Source: Psychromicrobium silvestre (GTDB taxonomy: Bacteria > Actinomycetota > Actinomycetes > Actinomycetales > Micrococcaceae). Taken from it: 64,000 nt of DNA. The notes under the pieces are model-generated. The model was given only the letters and a program-made list of their open reading frames with translations, had not been told where the DNA came from and did no database searches. Location: positions 62,001 through 126,000 of the forward strand of contig NZ_JACBYQ010000002.1 of assembly GCF_013408295.1 (NCBI RefSeq). The letters run 5' to 3'. Positions 1 to 7,853 of the stretch are shown here, piece after piece. Position 1 is the first letter of the stretch; each line of letters opens with the position of its first letter. The position numbers and the translations under genes were made by a program.

Positions 1-140
1 GTCAGCTATAAAATAATTTGGCCACCCGGTAACGGCATTCTTACCAGGCGACGAACTCTACGATAAAGAGCTTGAACCTTAACCTCGCATTATCAATGAG
101 ACAAAGATTCAAGAATGATATTATTCCGCTGAGGCCGGAA

Positions 141-1634
141 TTAGATCGATCCCTGCGTGGCAAGCACCGGCAGATTTTCCCGAACAAGATCTTCAGCCGG
201 GAAAGCCGGCCGATTTATACCGGACATCTCTTCCGCGATGCGCACCACCTGGCAGCTGTAACCGAACTCGTTGTCGTACCAGACGTAGAGGATGAGGCTC
301 CTGTCCGTGGAAACAGTGGCGAGACCGTCCACGATCCCGGTACGCCTGGAACCGACGAAGTCGGTGGAAACCACCTCGGGCGAGTCAATGTAGTCGATCT
401 GATCACGTAAATCCGAATGCAGCGACATCTCCCGAAGGTAGCTGTTCACCTCCTCCTTGGTAGTCCCGTTTTCAAGACTGAGGTTCAAGATAGCCAGGGA
501 AACGTCCGGGGTGGGGACTCGGATGGCACTGCCGGTGAGCTTACCCAACAGTTCGGGCAGCGCCTTAGCCACCGCTTTGGCGGCACCTGTTTCGGTAATC
601 ACCATGTTCAGCGCGGCCGAGCGTCCGCGCCGATCGCCGTTATGGAAGTTATCGATCAAATTCTGGTCATTGGTGAACGAATGAACAGTTTCCACGTGAC
701 CGTGGACCACGCCAAACCTGTCATTTATAGCCTTCAGCACCGGGGTGATGGCATTCGTGGTGCAGGACGCCGCAGACACAATCCGGTCTGTATCCTCGAT
801 GCTGCCGTGGTTGATGCCGTGGACAATGTTCTTCAGCGAGCCCTTGCCCGGAGCCGTCAGCAGCACCCGCGCAACGCCCTTGCTCCGCAGGTGTTGAGAC
901 AGTCCTTCAGCGTCCCGCCAACGACCCGTATTGTCCACCACAAGAGCATTAGTGATGCCATAAGCGGTGTAGTCGATGCTGGCAGGATTGTCCGAATAGA
1001 TGACCTGCACCTGAACCCCGTTGGCCGTGATGGTGTTGGTGTCCTGATTGACCCGGATGGTGCCCTCAAAGGGACCGTGAACCGAGTCACGGCGCAGCAG
1101 GCTGGCACGCTTGGAAAGATCATTCTCGGATCCTCGGCGGACCACAATCGCCCGCAAACGCAGCCCATATCCGCCGCCGGCTCTTTCAATAAGGAGCCGG
1201 GCCAGCAGCCGTCCGATCCGACCGAAACCGTAGAGTATGACATCAATACCGGTACGGTTGTGGCCGCCATACTGGCCCACGATCGCGGCGAGCTCACCAC
1301 GAAGGAATTCCTCTAAGCTGGCGCCGTCGCCCTCTTCCTTGAACTTCTGATTCAAGCGCGCGATGTCGATCGTCGCGGGGCCGAGCCGCAGCTGTGCCAG
1401 GACTTTCAGCAAAGGGGAAGTCTCCTCCGGGAGCAGCTCCTCCTTATTGATTCGGCGCGCAAAACGGTGCGCCTTGAGAATGTCCATCGTGGATTTGTTC
1501 GTCAGATCCCGGCCGTGAATGCTGGTCACGACGTTGTTTTCGCGGTACAGCCGACCAACAACAGGGATCATAGCCTCGGCCAGGGCCTCTCGATCCATCC
1601 AGATATCAAGACAAGAATCTGAGGTTTGTCTCAT
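141..1634 (-). CDS. gapB: glyceraldehyde-3-phosphate dehydrogenase, long GapB-type
   Basis: 497 residues, far longer than the usual ~335-residue GAPDH, because of an N-terminal extension of about 130 residues. This matches the ~480-residue GapB class known from corynebacteria, which works mainly in the gluconeogenic direction, often with NADP. The Rossmann motif GFGRIGR is visible about residue 137, and the catalytic-cysteine motif ASCTTNAITP lies in the middle. The C-terminus has the usual WYDNEFGYS motif. The ATG at 1634 is preceded by GGAAAGG. It stands alone, facing the left edge; positions 1-140 hold no recognisable gene. The family is certain. The anabolic role is inferred from length. 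Confidence 0.93.
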   Translation of the reverse strand: MRQTSDSCLDIWMDREALAEAMIPVVGRLYRENNVVTSIHGRDLTNKSTMDILKAHRFARRINKEELLPEETSPLLKVLAQLRLGPATIDIARLNQKFKEEGDGASLEEFLRGELAAIVGQYGGHNRTGIDVILYGFGRIGRLLARLLIERAGGGYGLRLRAIVVRRGSENDLSKRASLLRRDSVHGPFEGTIRVNQDTNTITANGVQVQVIYSDNPASIDYTAYGITNALVVDNTGRWRDAEGLSQHLRSKGVARVLLTAPGKGSLKNIVHGINHGSIEDTDRIVSAASCTTNAITPVLKAINDRFGVVHGHVETVHSFTNDQNLIDNFHNGDRRGRSAALNMVITETGAAKAVAKALPELLGKLTGSAIRVPTPDVSLAILNLSLENGTTKEEVNSYLREMSLHSDLRDQIDYIDSPEVVSTDFVGSRRTGIVDGLATVSTDRSLILYVWYDNEFGYSCQVVRIAEEMSGINRPAFPAEDLVRENLPVLATQGSI

Positions 1635-1782
1635 CGGACTACCTTTCCAAGAAAAGAGCTGGGCTTAGCATCCATCCTCCTGTCATTTAGGGGTAGGGGA
1701 AACGCCAAATCTGGATAGTCTTAGCCATCCGTTTGAGCAGGTTCTTCGATGGACCTTCCCGCGCACCCGGGTACCCGAACCG

Positions 1783-3123
1783 CTACGCCAGCGCCCCCAT
1801 CGGATCCCAAGCCGGCAGCACCGTAGGTTCCGCATCCAGCGCTTGCCGCAGCTCAGGGGACAACCGTGACTTGTTAACCACAACCTCGAAGACATACTCG
1901 TCGAACCAGTTGTCCGCCATGGTGAAGAAACCCTGATCACCGGCTTCTTCACCCCAACTGTTCTCTACCCGCCAGCGGCGAGTTTCGCCGTCGAACACAT
2001 CAACCCCGGTCAGCAGCATGGCGTGGGTCATGGCCGATTCGCCAAAACGAACACGTGCTTCCTTATCCATGGCAAGTTCGGCACCATAGAGGCCTGCGTA
2101 GTCGTACAGGTGAGCATCCCAAATACCGTCCTTGCGGACCATCTGAGGGCCCACATCGCAGCCGAACCAGACCGGCTCACCATCCAGAATGGCATCCCTG
2201 GCCAGTTGCTTGGCTAAGCCAATCTCGACGTTAAGGTAGAGCACCGGTTCCGCGTCAACCACATTGCCCAGATGCTCGACCGTCAGTGTGCTTCCTTTCG
2301 GATGCTCCGTCCTGGGGTCGTCGACTAGGCAGACATAGTCATCGAGGTTGATGGTGCTGTACTTCGCCAGAAATTCTTGAGGCGTCAGCGAACCCTCACG
2401 GTGAAAGAACTTCGCATCGTCGATGTATTCCCAGTCAATGGAGGATGGCGGAGTGCCGAGGTGCAGTGTGAGGATTCGGTGCACCTCGGCAATAATCCGG
2501 GCTTTCTCTTGTTGCTGCCCAGCGGAGTCACCGTCGTGACGGAGTCGGCGCAAATCCTGCGCTCCGCGACGTAAGAGGGAACGCAGGACGGCGTTCATCC
2601 GGTTTGTATTGGAGGAGGACTCGGTTTCCGGCATGGCCGACTTCGGCACGGCACCGTATTTGCGGAAGATGTTCACCGCCATATTCCACTGGCCGCCGTC
2701 GCCTAGGACGGTCTGCAAGAGGAATTGCACCAGACGGTCATCCTCGCCGCGTTCTGCGGTCTCCACAATGGACTCTAAGAAATAGTTGGCACGTTCCAGC
2801 TTGTCGAAGTACATGGCGTAGTTCTGGGAGAACTCGAATTCCTTCACCCCCAGGATCTGCTTAGCGCCTACCCGCAGCAAGTTCAATGCGGCGAAAAGCC
2901 AGCAACGGCCGGACTTCTTTTGGTTGGCGACCTTCCAGTCATCGATGCGGTTTGACACGGTACTGGAGAGCGCTGTCGCAAGCTGGTGATCAATGGCGAG
3001 CTCATCGACGCTGACGCGGACGATGGCATTTTGCCTCTGCTTAAGGATAGGGTCCGCCGCAAAGGACTCTTGCAGCGTCGCGATCTGCTCGGTGGTCAGG
3101 GATGGGTTCGGTGAAGTAGCCAT
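1783..3123 (-). CDS. pepC: aminopeptidase C / bleomycin hydrolase (peptidase C1B)
   Basis: 446-residue cytoplasmic papain-fold peptidase, the usual length for PepC/bleomycin hydrolase. The catalytic Cys is in KSGRCWLFA, the His in AMTHAMLLTG and the Asn in ENSWG, all in the expected order. The C-terminus ends DPMGALA, a typical self-compartmentalising C-terminal arm. The start chosen is ATG 3123 (MATSPNPSLTTEQ) behind a GGAAGG ribosome site; an in-frame start 12 codons upstream has no such site. It probably trims peptides to free amino acids and can deamidate bleomycin-like compounds. It is divergent from the ChrB-like gene. Confidence 0.93.
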   Translation of the reverse strand: MATSPNPSLTTEQIATLQESFAADPILKQRQNAIVRVSVDELAIDHQLATALSSTVSNRIDDWKVANQKKSGRCWLFAALNLLRVGAKQILGVKEFEFSQNYAMYFDKLERANYFLESIVETAERGEDDRLVQFLLQTVLGDGGQWNMAVNIFRKYGAVPKSAMPETESSSNTNRMNAVLRSLLRRGAQDLRRLRHDGDSAGQQQEKARIIAEVHRILTLHLGTPPSSIDWEYIDDAKFFHREGSLTPQEFLAKYSTINLDDYVCLVDDPRTEHPKGSTLTVEHLGNVVDAEPVLYLNVEIGLAKQLARDAILDGEPVWFGCDVGPQMVRKDGIWDAHLYDYAGLYGAELAMDKEARVRFGESAMTHAMLLTGVDVFDGETRRWRVENSWGEEAGDQGFFTMADNWFDEYVFEVVVNKSRLSPELRQALDAEPTVLPAWDPMGALA

Positions 3124-3232
3124 ACCTTCCGTTCTATCCCGGCTCCAGTACGGTGACAATCACTCGAAAGCATTGTTTGTAGCTGATCAAGCGGAGGGGC
3201 GGTGGCTCATACATTCCTTCAAGATGTAATCA

Positions 3233-3254
3233 CTGTTACAGTTCTAATTGTGAC
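3233..3254. promoter_or_regulatory. inverted repeat over the ChrB-like gene promoter
   Basis: The half sites TGTTACA and TGTGACA are arranged as an imperfect inverted repeat around the predicted -10 (TACAGT) and start codon. An overlapping TGTAA/TTACA pair lies just upstream at about 3225-3240. The placement over the start suggests autoregulation, but the binding protein is unknown. Confidence 0.35.
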
Positions 3255-3867
3255 AGATGATATTTCCTGGGTTCTGATCCTGCCCCAAGTACCTTCCGAC
3301 CCATCCCGACACCGGGTGGCCGTGTGGCGCCAACTTCGTAAAACGGGAGCCGTGCCGGTCTCCCCCGGAGTGTGGGTGCTGCCCGCCGCGCCTGCTTTCC
3401 AGGCGGATCTAGAGCGAGCTGGCGAGCTGTGCCGTAAGGGCGGCGGGGTTTTCGCCGTCATTGATGCTTCACCAAGAGACGCGCCCTCGGCCGCAGTGAT
3501 CCGGGACGCATTCGCTTCGGTGCGCGTGGATGAGTGGGCCGAATTCGTGGCTGATTGCGGCAAATTTGAGGCAGAAATTGCCCGGGAGATCCAGAAGCGG
3601 AAATTTACCTTTGCCGAGCTGGAAGAGGAGGAGCAAAGCCTGGACCGGCTGCGGCGTTGGTACCGGGATCTAAAAAAGCGTGATGTCCTGGAACTACCGG
3701 AGGCAAAGACCGCCGACACCCGGTTGCGTGCCTGTGCTGCCGCACTGGACGGCTACGCGGAACAGGTCTATCAGGCCATCCATGACGCGCCCGGAGATGG
3801 TGGCTCCGGCCCGTCCGGCACAGCCTTGCGGGATTCGCCGCAGGGCCACACCGGCCTGGGCGAATGA
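3250..3867 (+). CDS. ChrB N-terminal-domain-like protein
   Basis: About 205 residues. The opening (SWVLILPQVPSDPSRHRVAVWRQL ... GAVPVSPGVWVLP) resembles the N-terminal domain of ChrB, the chromate-resistance sensor/regulator, and the middle has the charged helical stretch common in that domain. I take GTG 3250 as the start: a -10-like TACAGT sits 7 nt upstream (3237-3242), which fits a leaderless transcript. A 221-residue reading from 3202 is also open. The stop overlaps the next gene by ATGA, so the two are translationally coupled. No chrA is visible, so chromate as the signal is only an inference. Confidence 0.72.
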   Translation: MTDDISWVLILPQVPSDPSRHRVAVWRQLRKTGAVPVSPGVWVLPAAPAFQADLERAGELCRKGGGVFAVIDASPRDAPSAAVIRDAFASVRVDEWAEFVADCGKFEAEIAREIQKRKFTFAELEEEEQSLDRLRRWYRDLKKRDVLELPEAKTADTRLRACAAALDGYAEQVYQAIHDAPGDGGSGPSGTALRDSPQGHTGLGE

Positions 3868-5072
3868 ATATCCCGCATCGCCGCGGCAGCATCCCTAAGG
3901 CGGTTTCGAGTCCTTCCGCCCGGACCTTAGCCCCGCTCTACGCCGCAGGATTCACCACGTCTTTCGGAGCTCACAGCATTGCCGCGGGACTCGGCGCGGA
4001 AAGCGGAGGCATCGGGCTCGGGCTACTCACCTTCGGAGTACTACTTGCCCTGTATGACGTTGCCGAGGTGATTCTAAAACCCGTCTTCGGCTCCCTCAGC
4101 GACAGGATAGGCGCCAAGCCAGTCATCGTGGTGGGCCTGCTTGGCTTTGCCCTCGCCTCGCTATTAGGCACAACATCCGCCACCCCCCTGATGCTGGGCT
4201 TAGCCCGACTAGGGCAAGGTGCGGCCGCCTCGGCATTCTCCCCCGCCTCCTCGGCAGCGGTTGCCCGGTTAGCCGGACCGGCTGCAGCAGGCAGCTACTT
4301 CGGCAAATACGGTTCTTGGAAAGGGCTGGGCTATGTGCTGGGTCCGCTGCTAGGAGCAGGACTCATCTGGGTCGGCGGCTTTCCTGCCCTATTTCTGTCG
4401 ATGGCTATCGTCTCAGCCGTAGCGGCCATATGGCTCTGGCTTGCGATGCCCTCACTGCCGGTCCTTCCGCGCCCGAGATACACAGTGGCTGAGGTGGTCC
4501 GCCAAAGTACCCGGCGCGCTTTTCTGGTGCCCACGCTGGCACTGGCCGGGGCCACCGGGGCTTTAGGCGTCGCCGTCGGCTTCCTGCCATTACTGGGCAG
4601 CAGCCTACACGTGGGTTTGTTTGCCAGCATGGCTGTGGTGTCTATCCTCGCGGTGTCTTCCACGCTGACCCAGCCGCTGGTTGGTCGACTGTTGGACCAG
4701 CAGCGGATCAGCTCCCCCGCCGGGATGAGCCTGGGGCTGGCTATGATCGCCGCCGGGGTCATACTGCTCGCCATTCTTCCGGTGCCAGCAACGCTCTACC
4801 TCAGCGCAACGATCATCGGCGCTGGCATCGGAATCACAACGCCACTTGGCTTCGCCCACCTCGCTAGCACAACCCCAGCAGAACGGATGGGCCGAACCAT
4901 GGGCGCCGCAGAAATCGGCAGGGAGGTCGGTGACGCCGGCGGGCCACTACTCGTCGGAGCCATCGCCACGGCCGCGAGTATCGCTGCAGGCTTAGGGGCG
5001 CTAGGTGTCCTAGTGGCCGTAACATCCCTACTGTGTACGGTCCTTCTACGTCCGGCGAAACCTCAGCATTGA
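3864..5072 (+). CDS. MFS transporter
   Basis: 402-residue hydrophobic protein with about 12 predicted membrane segments. The cytoplasmic loop between TM2 and TM3 has the major-facilitator signature (GSLSDRIGAKPVIVVG). A second MFS-like half starts after about residue 200 and has GRLLDQQ in the equivalent loop. It is probably a drug or metabolite exporter, and the substrate cannot be read from sequence. It overlaps the ChrB-like gene by 4 nt, which suggests an inducible sensor-plus-efflux pair. It is followed by an 11 bp hairpin at 5101. Confidence 0.88.
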   Translation: MNIPHRRGSIPKAVSSPSARTLAPLYAAGFTTSFGAHSIAAGLGAESGGIGLGLLTFGVLLALYDVAEVILKPVFGSLSDRIGAKPVIVVGLLGFALASLLGTTSATPLMLGLARLGQGAAASAFSPASSAAVARLAGPAAAGSYFGKYGSWKGLGYVLGPLLGAGLIWVGGFPALFLSMAIVSAVAAIWLWLAMPSLPVLPRPRYTVAEVVRQSTRRAFLVPTLALAGATGALGVAVGFLPLLGSSLHVGLFASMAVVSILAVSSTLTQPLVGRLLDQQRISSPAGMSLGLAMIAAGVILLAILPVPATLYLSATIIGAGIGITTPLGFAHLASTTPAERMGRTMGAAEIGREVGDAGGPLLVGAIATAASIAAGLGALGVLVAVTSLLCTVLLRPAKPQH

Positions 5073-5100
5073 GGAGAGCTCCCGATGTGGAAACACCTGC

Positions 5101-5131
5101 ATACAGTTGGCTCTTATCGCGCCAACTGTAT
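5101..5131. terminator. 11 bp perfect inverted repeat after the MFS gene
   Basis: ATACAGTTGGC and GCCAACTGTAT pair perfectly across a 9 nt loop, followed by TAAAAAG. It lies 29 nt after the MFS stop codon. There is no T-run, so it is either a weak terminator or an operator for the region downstream. Confidence 0.45.
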
Positions 5132-5564
5132 AAAAAGAAATCAGCCAGTCATCATAGATTATCGACAAATACTTTGCATCAACTAATTAGGATAATTTAA
5201 CGCTTATTGAACACCGCTTAGCATTTAAGGACCACTCCACCGCCAACGCTAATCATCGTATTGAATACACCCCCATTCTCTCCCCCTGAGAATCACCCCA
5301 AAAAACTCAAAAAGGTCAGAATTCCCGGGAGAAACATACCAACATAACAACGTAACTTTCTTGCCAGAGTTATTGGTTCAGAATACGCTTATGAAGTCCT
5401 CCAGCGAGTACCGTTCGGTGGATGCACCGCAGGAACACCCACCGCGCTAACCGGGTCAGATATCAGCCTGGGAAGCAACCTGGGCCGGCGATGCCTGCCT
5501 CGGCCGGTGTTCTGGCTATCGTGGCAGACCACGCGATTTGATGAGCAGCCAAAGGCGGTGCCCA
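5132..5564. other. AT-rich intergenic region upstream of the GAF-LytTR gene
   Basis: About 430 bp with no convincing gene. The first 250 bp are distinctly AT-rich compared with the flanks and probably hold the regulator's promoter. A 19-codon open frame (5391-5450, MKSSSEYRSVDAPQEHPPR) exists but has no ribosome site and is not called as a gene. Confidence 0.5.
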
Positions 5565-6968
5565 ATGCCAGGTGACCAGCGACTCCAGTCGATATCCCGC
5601 GACTTGAATAGGACCGAGGTCTACGGCGCGTGGGAACGCTTTGTACAGGGTGACGACGACGTCTACGGGGTACGACCCGAAGTGGCGATCTCCTGGCAGC
5701 GGTCACGGGATCAGTATCACATCGACCCGTATCTGTCCGAAGTACCTAATGCGGCGGTCTCGCAGGTTGTGCACTCCCTCGATCAAGATGTCGTCTTCAC
5801 GGAACTGGGTTTCTGTGCTGCCGCGATGGCACATGAGGTGGCTAGCGCCGGAGGCGTAGTGACCGTCGCCGACGCTGGCGGCAGGATCCTGACAGCGTGG
5901 GGCGATAAGAACACCCGCTCCATCGCCACCGCAGGCGGCCTCGCACCATGGTTTTGCTGGTCCGAGGGCGCGGTGGGAACGAATAGCATGGGCACCGCAC
6001 TCGAAACTCGGCGCGCGGTGATGATCAGACAGTCGGAACACTGGTGCCAAGCCTTCCACGAATGGTCTTGCGGGGGCGTCGCAGTGCGGGACGTGGTCAC
6101 TAGGGAGCCGCTTGCCGTCTTGAATATTTCGTGTTGGCGCAGTGATCTACCGTCCTCCGCACGGAAATGGCTGGAAAGCGCCGCTATCCATACCCAGAAC
6201 AGCTTGCGCAGGCGGGCCCGTGACAGCGGCAGCGAACTGCTCGCCGCCTATGTACACGCCCGGGGGCGATCAAAGGAGCCGCTCGTCGCCGTCGATACGG
6301 CAGGTGCGGTAGTGATTGCCGATGACAGGGCCAGCGTCATTCTCGGCGTACCCGCAAACACCCCCGCAGTTGATCCTGCGGTGCGCTGGACTCCGCAGCT
6401 TCCGCCGCTGATCCACGCTGCTCGATATGCCACCAAACGAGCGCACTCAGACCCGAGTTGGACCGGCTCGACGCAAATCTTCACCCTTCTCTCTAATGAA
6501 CCATCGTCGATCGGCATTCGACCTGTGTTCCTTCACAACACTCTGATTGGGCACCTGATCTCTTTCGGAGCCTTCGTCGGTGAGCAGTTCCCGCAGGCAG
6601 AAACAGGCGGGGTCTTGCTAGGACCATCCCGTCGAGTAGTTGCCCTCCGCGAGGAGAACCGGATGGTACTGCTGAAGACTTCAGAGGTCACGATGGCAGA
6701 AGCGGACGGCAGCGAGGTGTGGCTGCTCACCGATGATGGCAGAATGCGGGCTGCCTTATCCGGCCTAGACAAACTCGAAAACGATCTGTCGGACACCGGT
6801 AGCTTCCTACGAGTACATCGTCAGTATCTGGTCAACCTGAGCCGTATCCGAGAGGTCGAGCGTCGAGAAAAAGGCGAACTGGTTCTGGTCATGGACAATC
6901 CCGAGCACACCATGGTTCCGGTATCTCGGCGGAACATTCGCGCGGTACGCCGGGCTCTGAGCATCTAA
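5565..6968 (+). CDS. GAF-domain, LytTR-type DNA-binding regulator
   Basis: 467 residues. Residues about 60-230 match the AcoR/DhaR-type GAF sensor: a GTNSMGTAL motif, then SEHW and a CW-containing strand. The C-terminal ~105 residues are a LytTR DNA-binding domain (LRVHRQYLVNLSRI signature). There is no sigma-54 AAA+ domain, so this is a sensor domain joined directly to LytTR output. ATG 5565 was chosen because AAAGGCGG lies 6 nt upstream; earlier in-frame starts at 5538/5541 lack this. It converges on the PQQ operon end, separated by a shared hairpin. Relatives sit near alcohol dehydrogenase genes, so control of the PQQ dehydrogenase genes is plausible but unproven. Confidence 0.85.
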   Translation: MPGDQRLQSISRDLNRTEVYGAWERFVQGDDDVYGVRPEVAISWQRSRDQYHIDPYLSEVPNAAVSQVVHSLDQDVVFTELGFCAAAMAHEVASAGGVVTVADAGGRILTAWGDKNTRSIATAGGLAPWFCWSEGAVGTNSMGTALETRRAVMIRQSEHWCQAFHEWSCGGVAVRDVVTREPLAVLNISCWRSDLPSSARKWLESAAIHTQNSLRRRARDSGSELLAAYVHARGRSKEPLVAVDTAGAVVIADDRASVILGVPANTPAVDPAVRWTPQLPPLIHAARYATKRAHSDPSWTGSTQIFTLLSNEPSSIGIRPVFLHNTLIGHLISFGAFVGEQFPQAETGGVLLGPSRRVVALREENRMVLLKTSEVTMAEADGSEVWLLTDDGRMRAALSGLDKLENDLSDTGSFLRVHRQYLVNLSRIREVERREKGELVLVMDNPEHTMVPVSRRNIRAVRRALSI

Positions 6969-6992
6969 AGGCATGCCCGCAGGACGGCGGGT

Positions 6993-7047
6993 AACGCAGA
7001 GGGCAGGTGCCCGACGACTTTGAAGTCGAGCATCTGCCCTCTGCGTT
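6993..7047. terminator. long bidirectional stem-loop terminator
   Basis: An 18 bp stem (6993-7010 with 7030-7047, one G-T mismatch) has a second short stem inside its loop (CGACTT/AAGTCG). It is followed on the plus strand by TTTTAACTTAACTT. It lies between the convergent ends of the LytTR regulator and the pqq operon and probably terminates both. Confidence 0.85.
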
Positions 7048-7110
7048 TTAACTTAACTTCGTTAGCGTTTTAACTTTGCGGGCACCGACCGGCGAGAGTC
7101 ACCGAGCCCT

Positions 7111-7311
7111 TCAGTGTTGATGCACTTCGCAGGAACAGTACATGTTCCGACAGGTGTAGCAAGCAGGCATCGTCTTGCAGCGCGGACAGACCTCACAGTT
7201 AACCGGCTCCGTGTGCCGCTCAGCATCCACCGAGGTGTAGGACTCCCCACAGTGATAGCACGGAGGTCGCTCCCTACTGTCCTTCTGGTCACCCACCTGG
7301 GTATTCGGCAT
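7111..7311 (-). CDS. 66-residue Cys-rich (zinc-ribbon-like) protein ending the pqq operon
   Basis: Begins MPNTQVGDQKDSRERPPC and holds nine cysteines, mostly in pairs: CYHC, CEVCPRC, CYTC and CSC, ending EVHQH. The pattern suggests one or two metal (Zn or Fe) sites. The ATG at 7311 shares one base with the stop codon of the upstream membrane-protein gene (TGATG), so it should be translationally coupled and belong to the pqq operon. I do not recognise the family. Its reality is supported by the coupling, the dense CxxC spacing and the terminator that follows. Possible roles are a metal chaperone or a partner of the membrane protein; neither is shown. Confidence 0.7.
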   Translation of the reverse strand: MPNTQVGDQKDSRERPPCYHCGESYTSVDAERHTEPVNCEVCPRCKTMPACYTCRNMYCSCEVHQH

Positions 7312-7853
7312 CAGGAGTCGCCCACGCCCGCGACCACCAGGCCGGCCATCAGCACAAACGCAATCCCGGTCAAAAGATCCGTACGGAGGCGAGGGATGAA
7401 GTTGGCGATAGTGCGGCCGATCTGGTGTCCAGCAACCGACATCACGAAAGTGGTGAATGCGAACAATATGGGTGCAATCCACGGCGAGTACCCGGCAAGG
7501 CCCAGGGTCGCACCACCGAGCACGTTATCGATGCTCAAGGGCACCGGCAACCAGCGCCTAGCCGTCTTCATATTAAGATCGGCGTGCTCCGGTGAACGGA
7601 TCGCCTTAAAGATGACCCACAGGCCGTACCCGGCAAGACCTGCCGCCCCAATCATCTCCGCGGTATCCGAGATCATGGTGCTCACGTACTCACCGATAAG
7701 CATTCCGACGAGTGGCGCCACACCGTCCCAAAGCGCGAAAATCGCGGACGTATTGATGGACTGACGTAAGGTCGGCTTAAGCCCGCCGAGCGCTATCGAG
7801 GTCCGAAAGTTGTCAAGACTCAGGCCGAAGCCGAGCAGGATTAGGGCGATCAT
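7311..7853 (-). CDS. MntP/TerC-like six-TM membrane protein of the pqq operon
   Basis: 180 residues, about six membrane segments arranged as two related halves. Each half carries an acidic SLDN/SIDN motif (FGLSLDNFRTSIALG near the N-terminus, VPLSIDNVLGGATLG after the midpoint). This is the layout of MntP-type manganese exporters; the exact SLDN form also recalls TerC and CadD proteins. The start codon overlaps the end of pqqE (ATGA), so it is made from the pqq transcript. Moving a divalent or trivalent metal ion is the likely role. Given the lanthanide-type dehydrogenase in this operon, the substrate deserves testing. Confidence 0.75.
   Translation of the reverse strand: MIALILLGFGLSLDNFRTSIALGGLKPTLRQSINTSAIFALWDGVAPLVGMLIGEYVSTMISDTAEMIGAAGLAGYGLWVIFKAIRSPEHADLNMKTARRWLPVPLSIDNVLGGATLGLAGYSPWIAPILFAFTTFVMSVAGHQIGRTIANFIPRLRTDLLTGIAFVLMAGLVVAGVGDS

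Noticed and set aside
417-1316. 299-codon plus-strand frame
   Set aside because: Lies entirely opposite gapB, which has all family motifs.
1683-1952. Possible frameshifted C-terminus of pepC
   Set aside because: The 446-residue PepC frame already ends at the family C-terminus (DPMGALA), so no frameshift is needed.
5391-5450. 19-codon plus-strand frame as a leader peptide
   Set aside because: No ribosome site and no regulatory codon run or hairpin after it.
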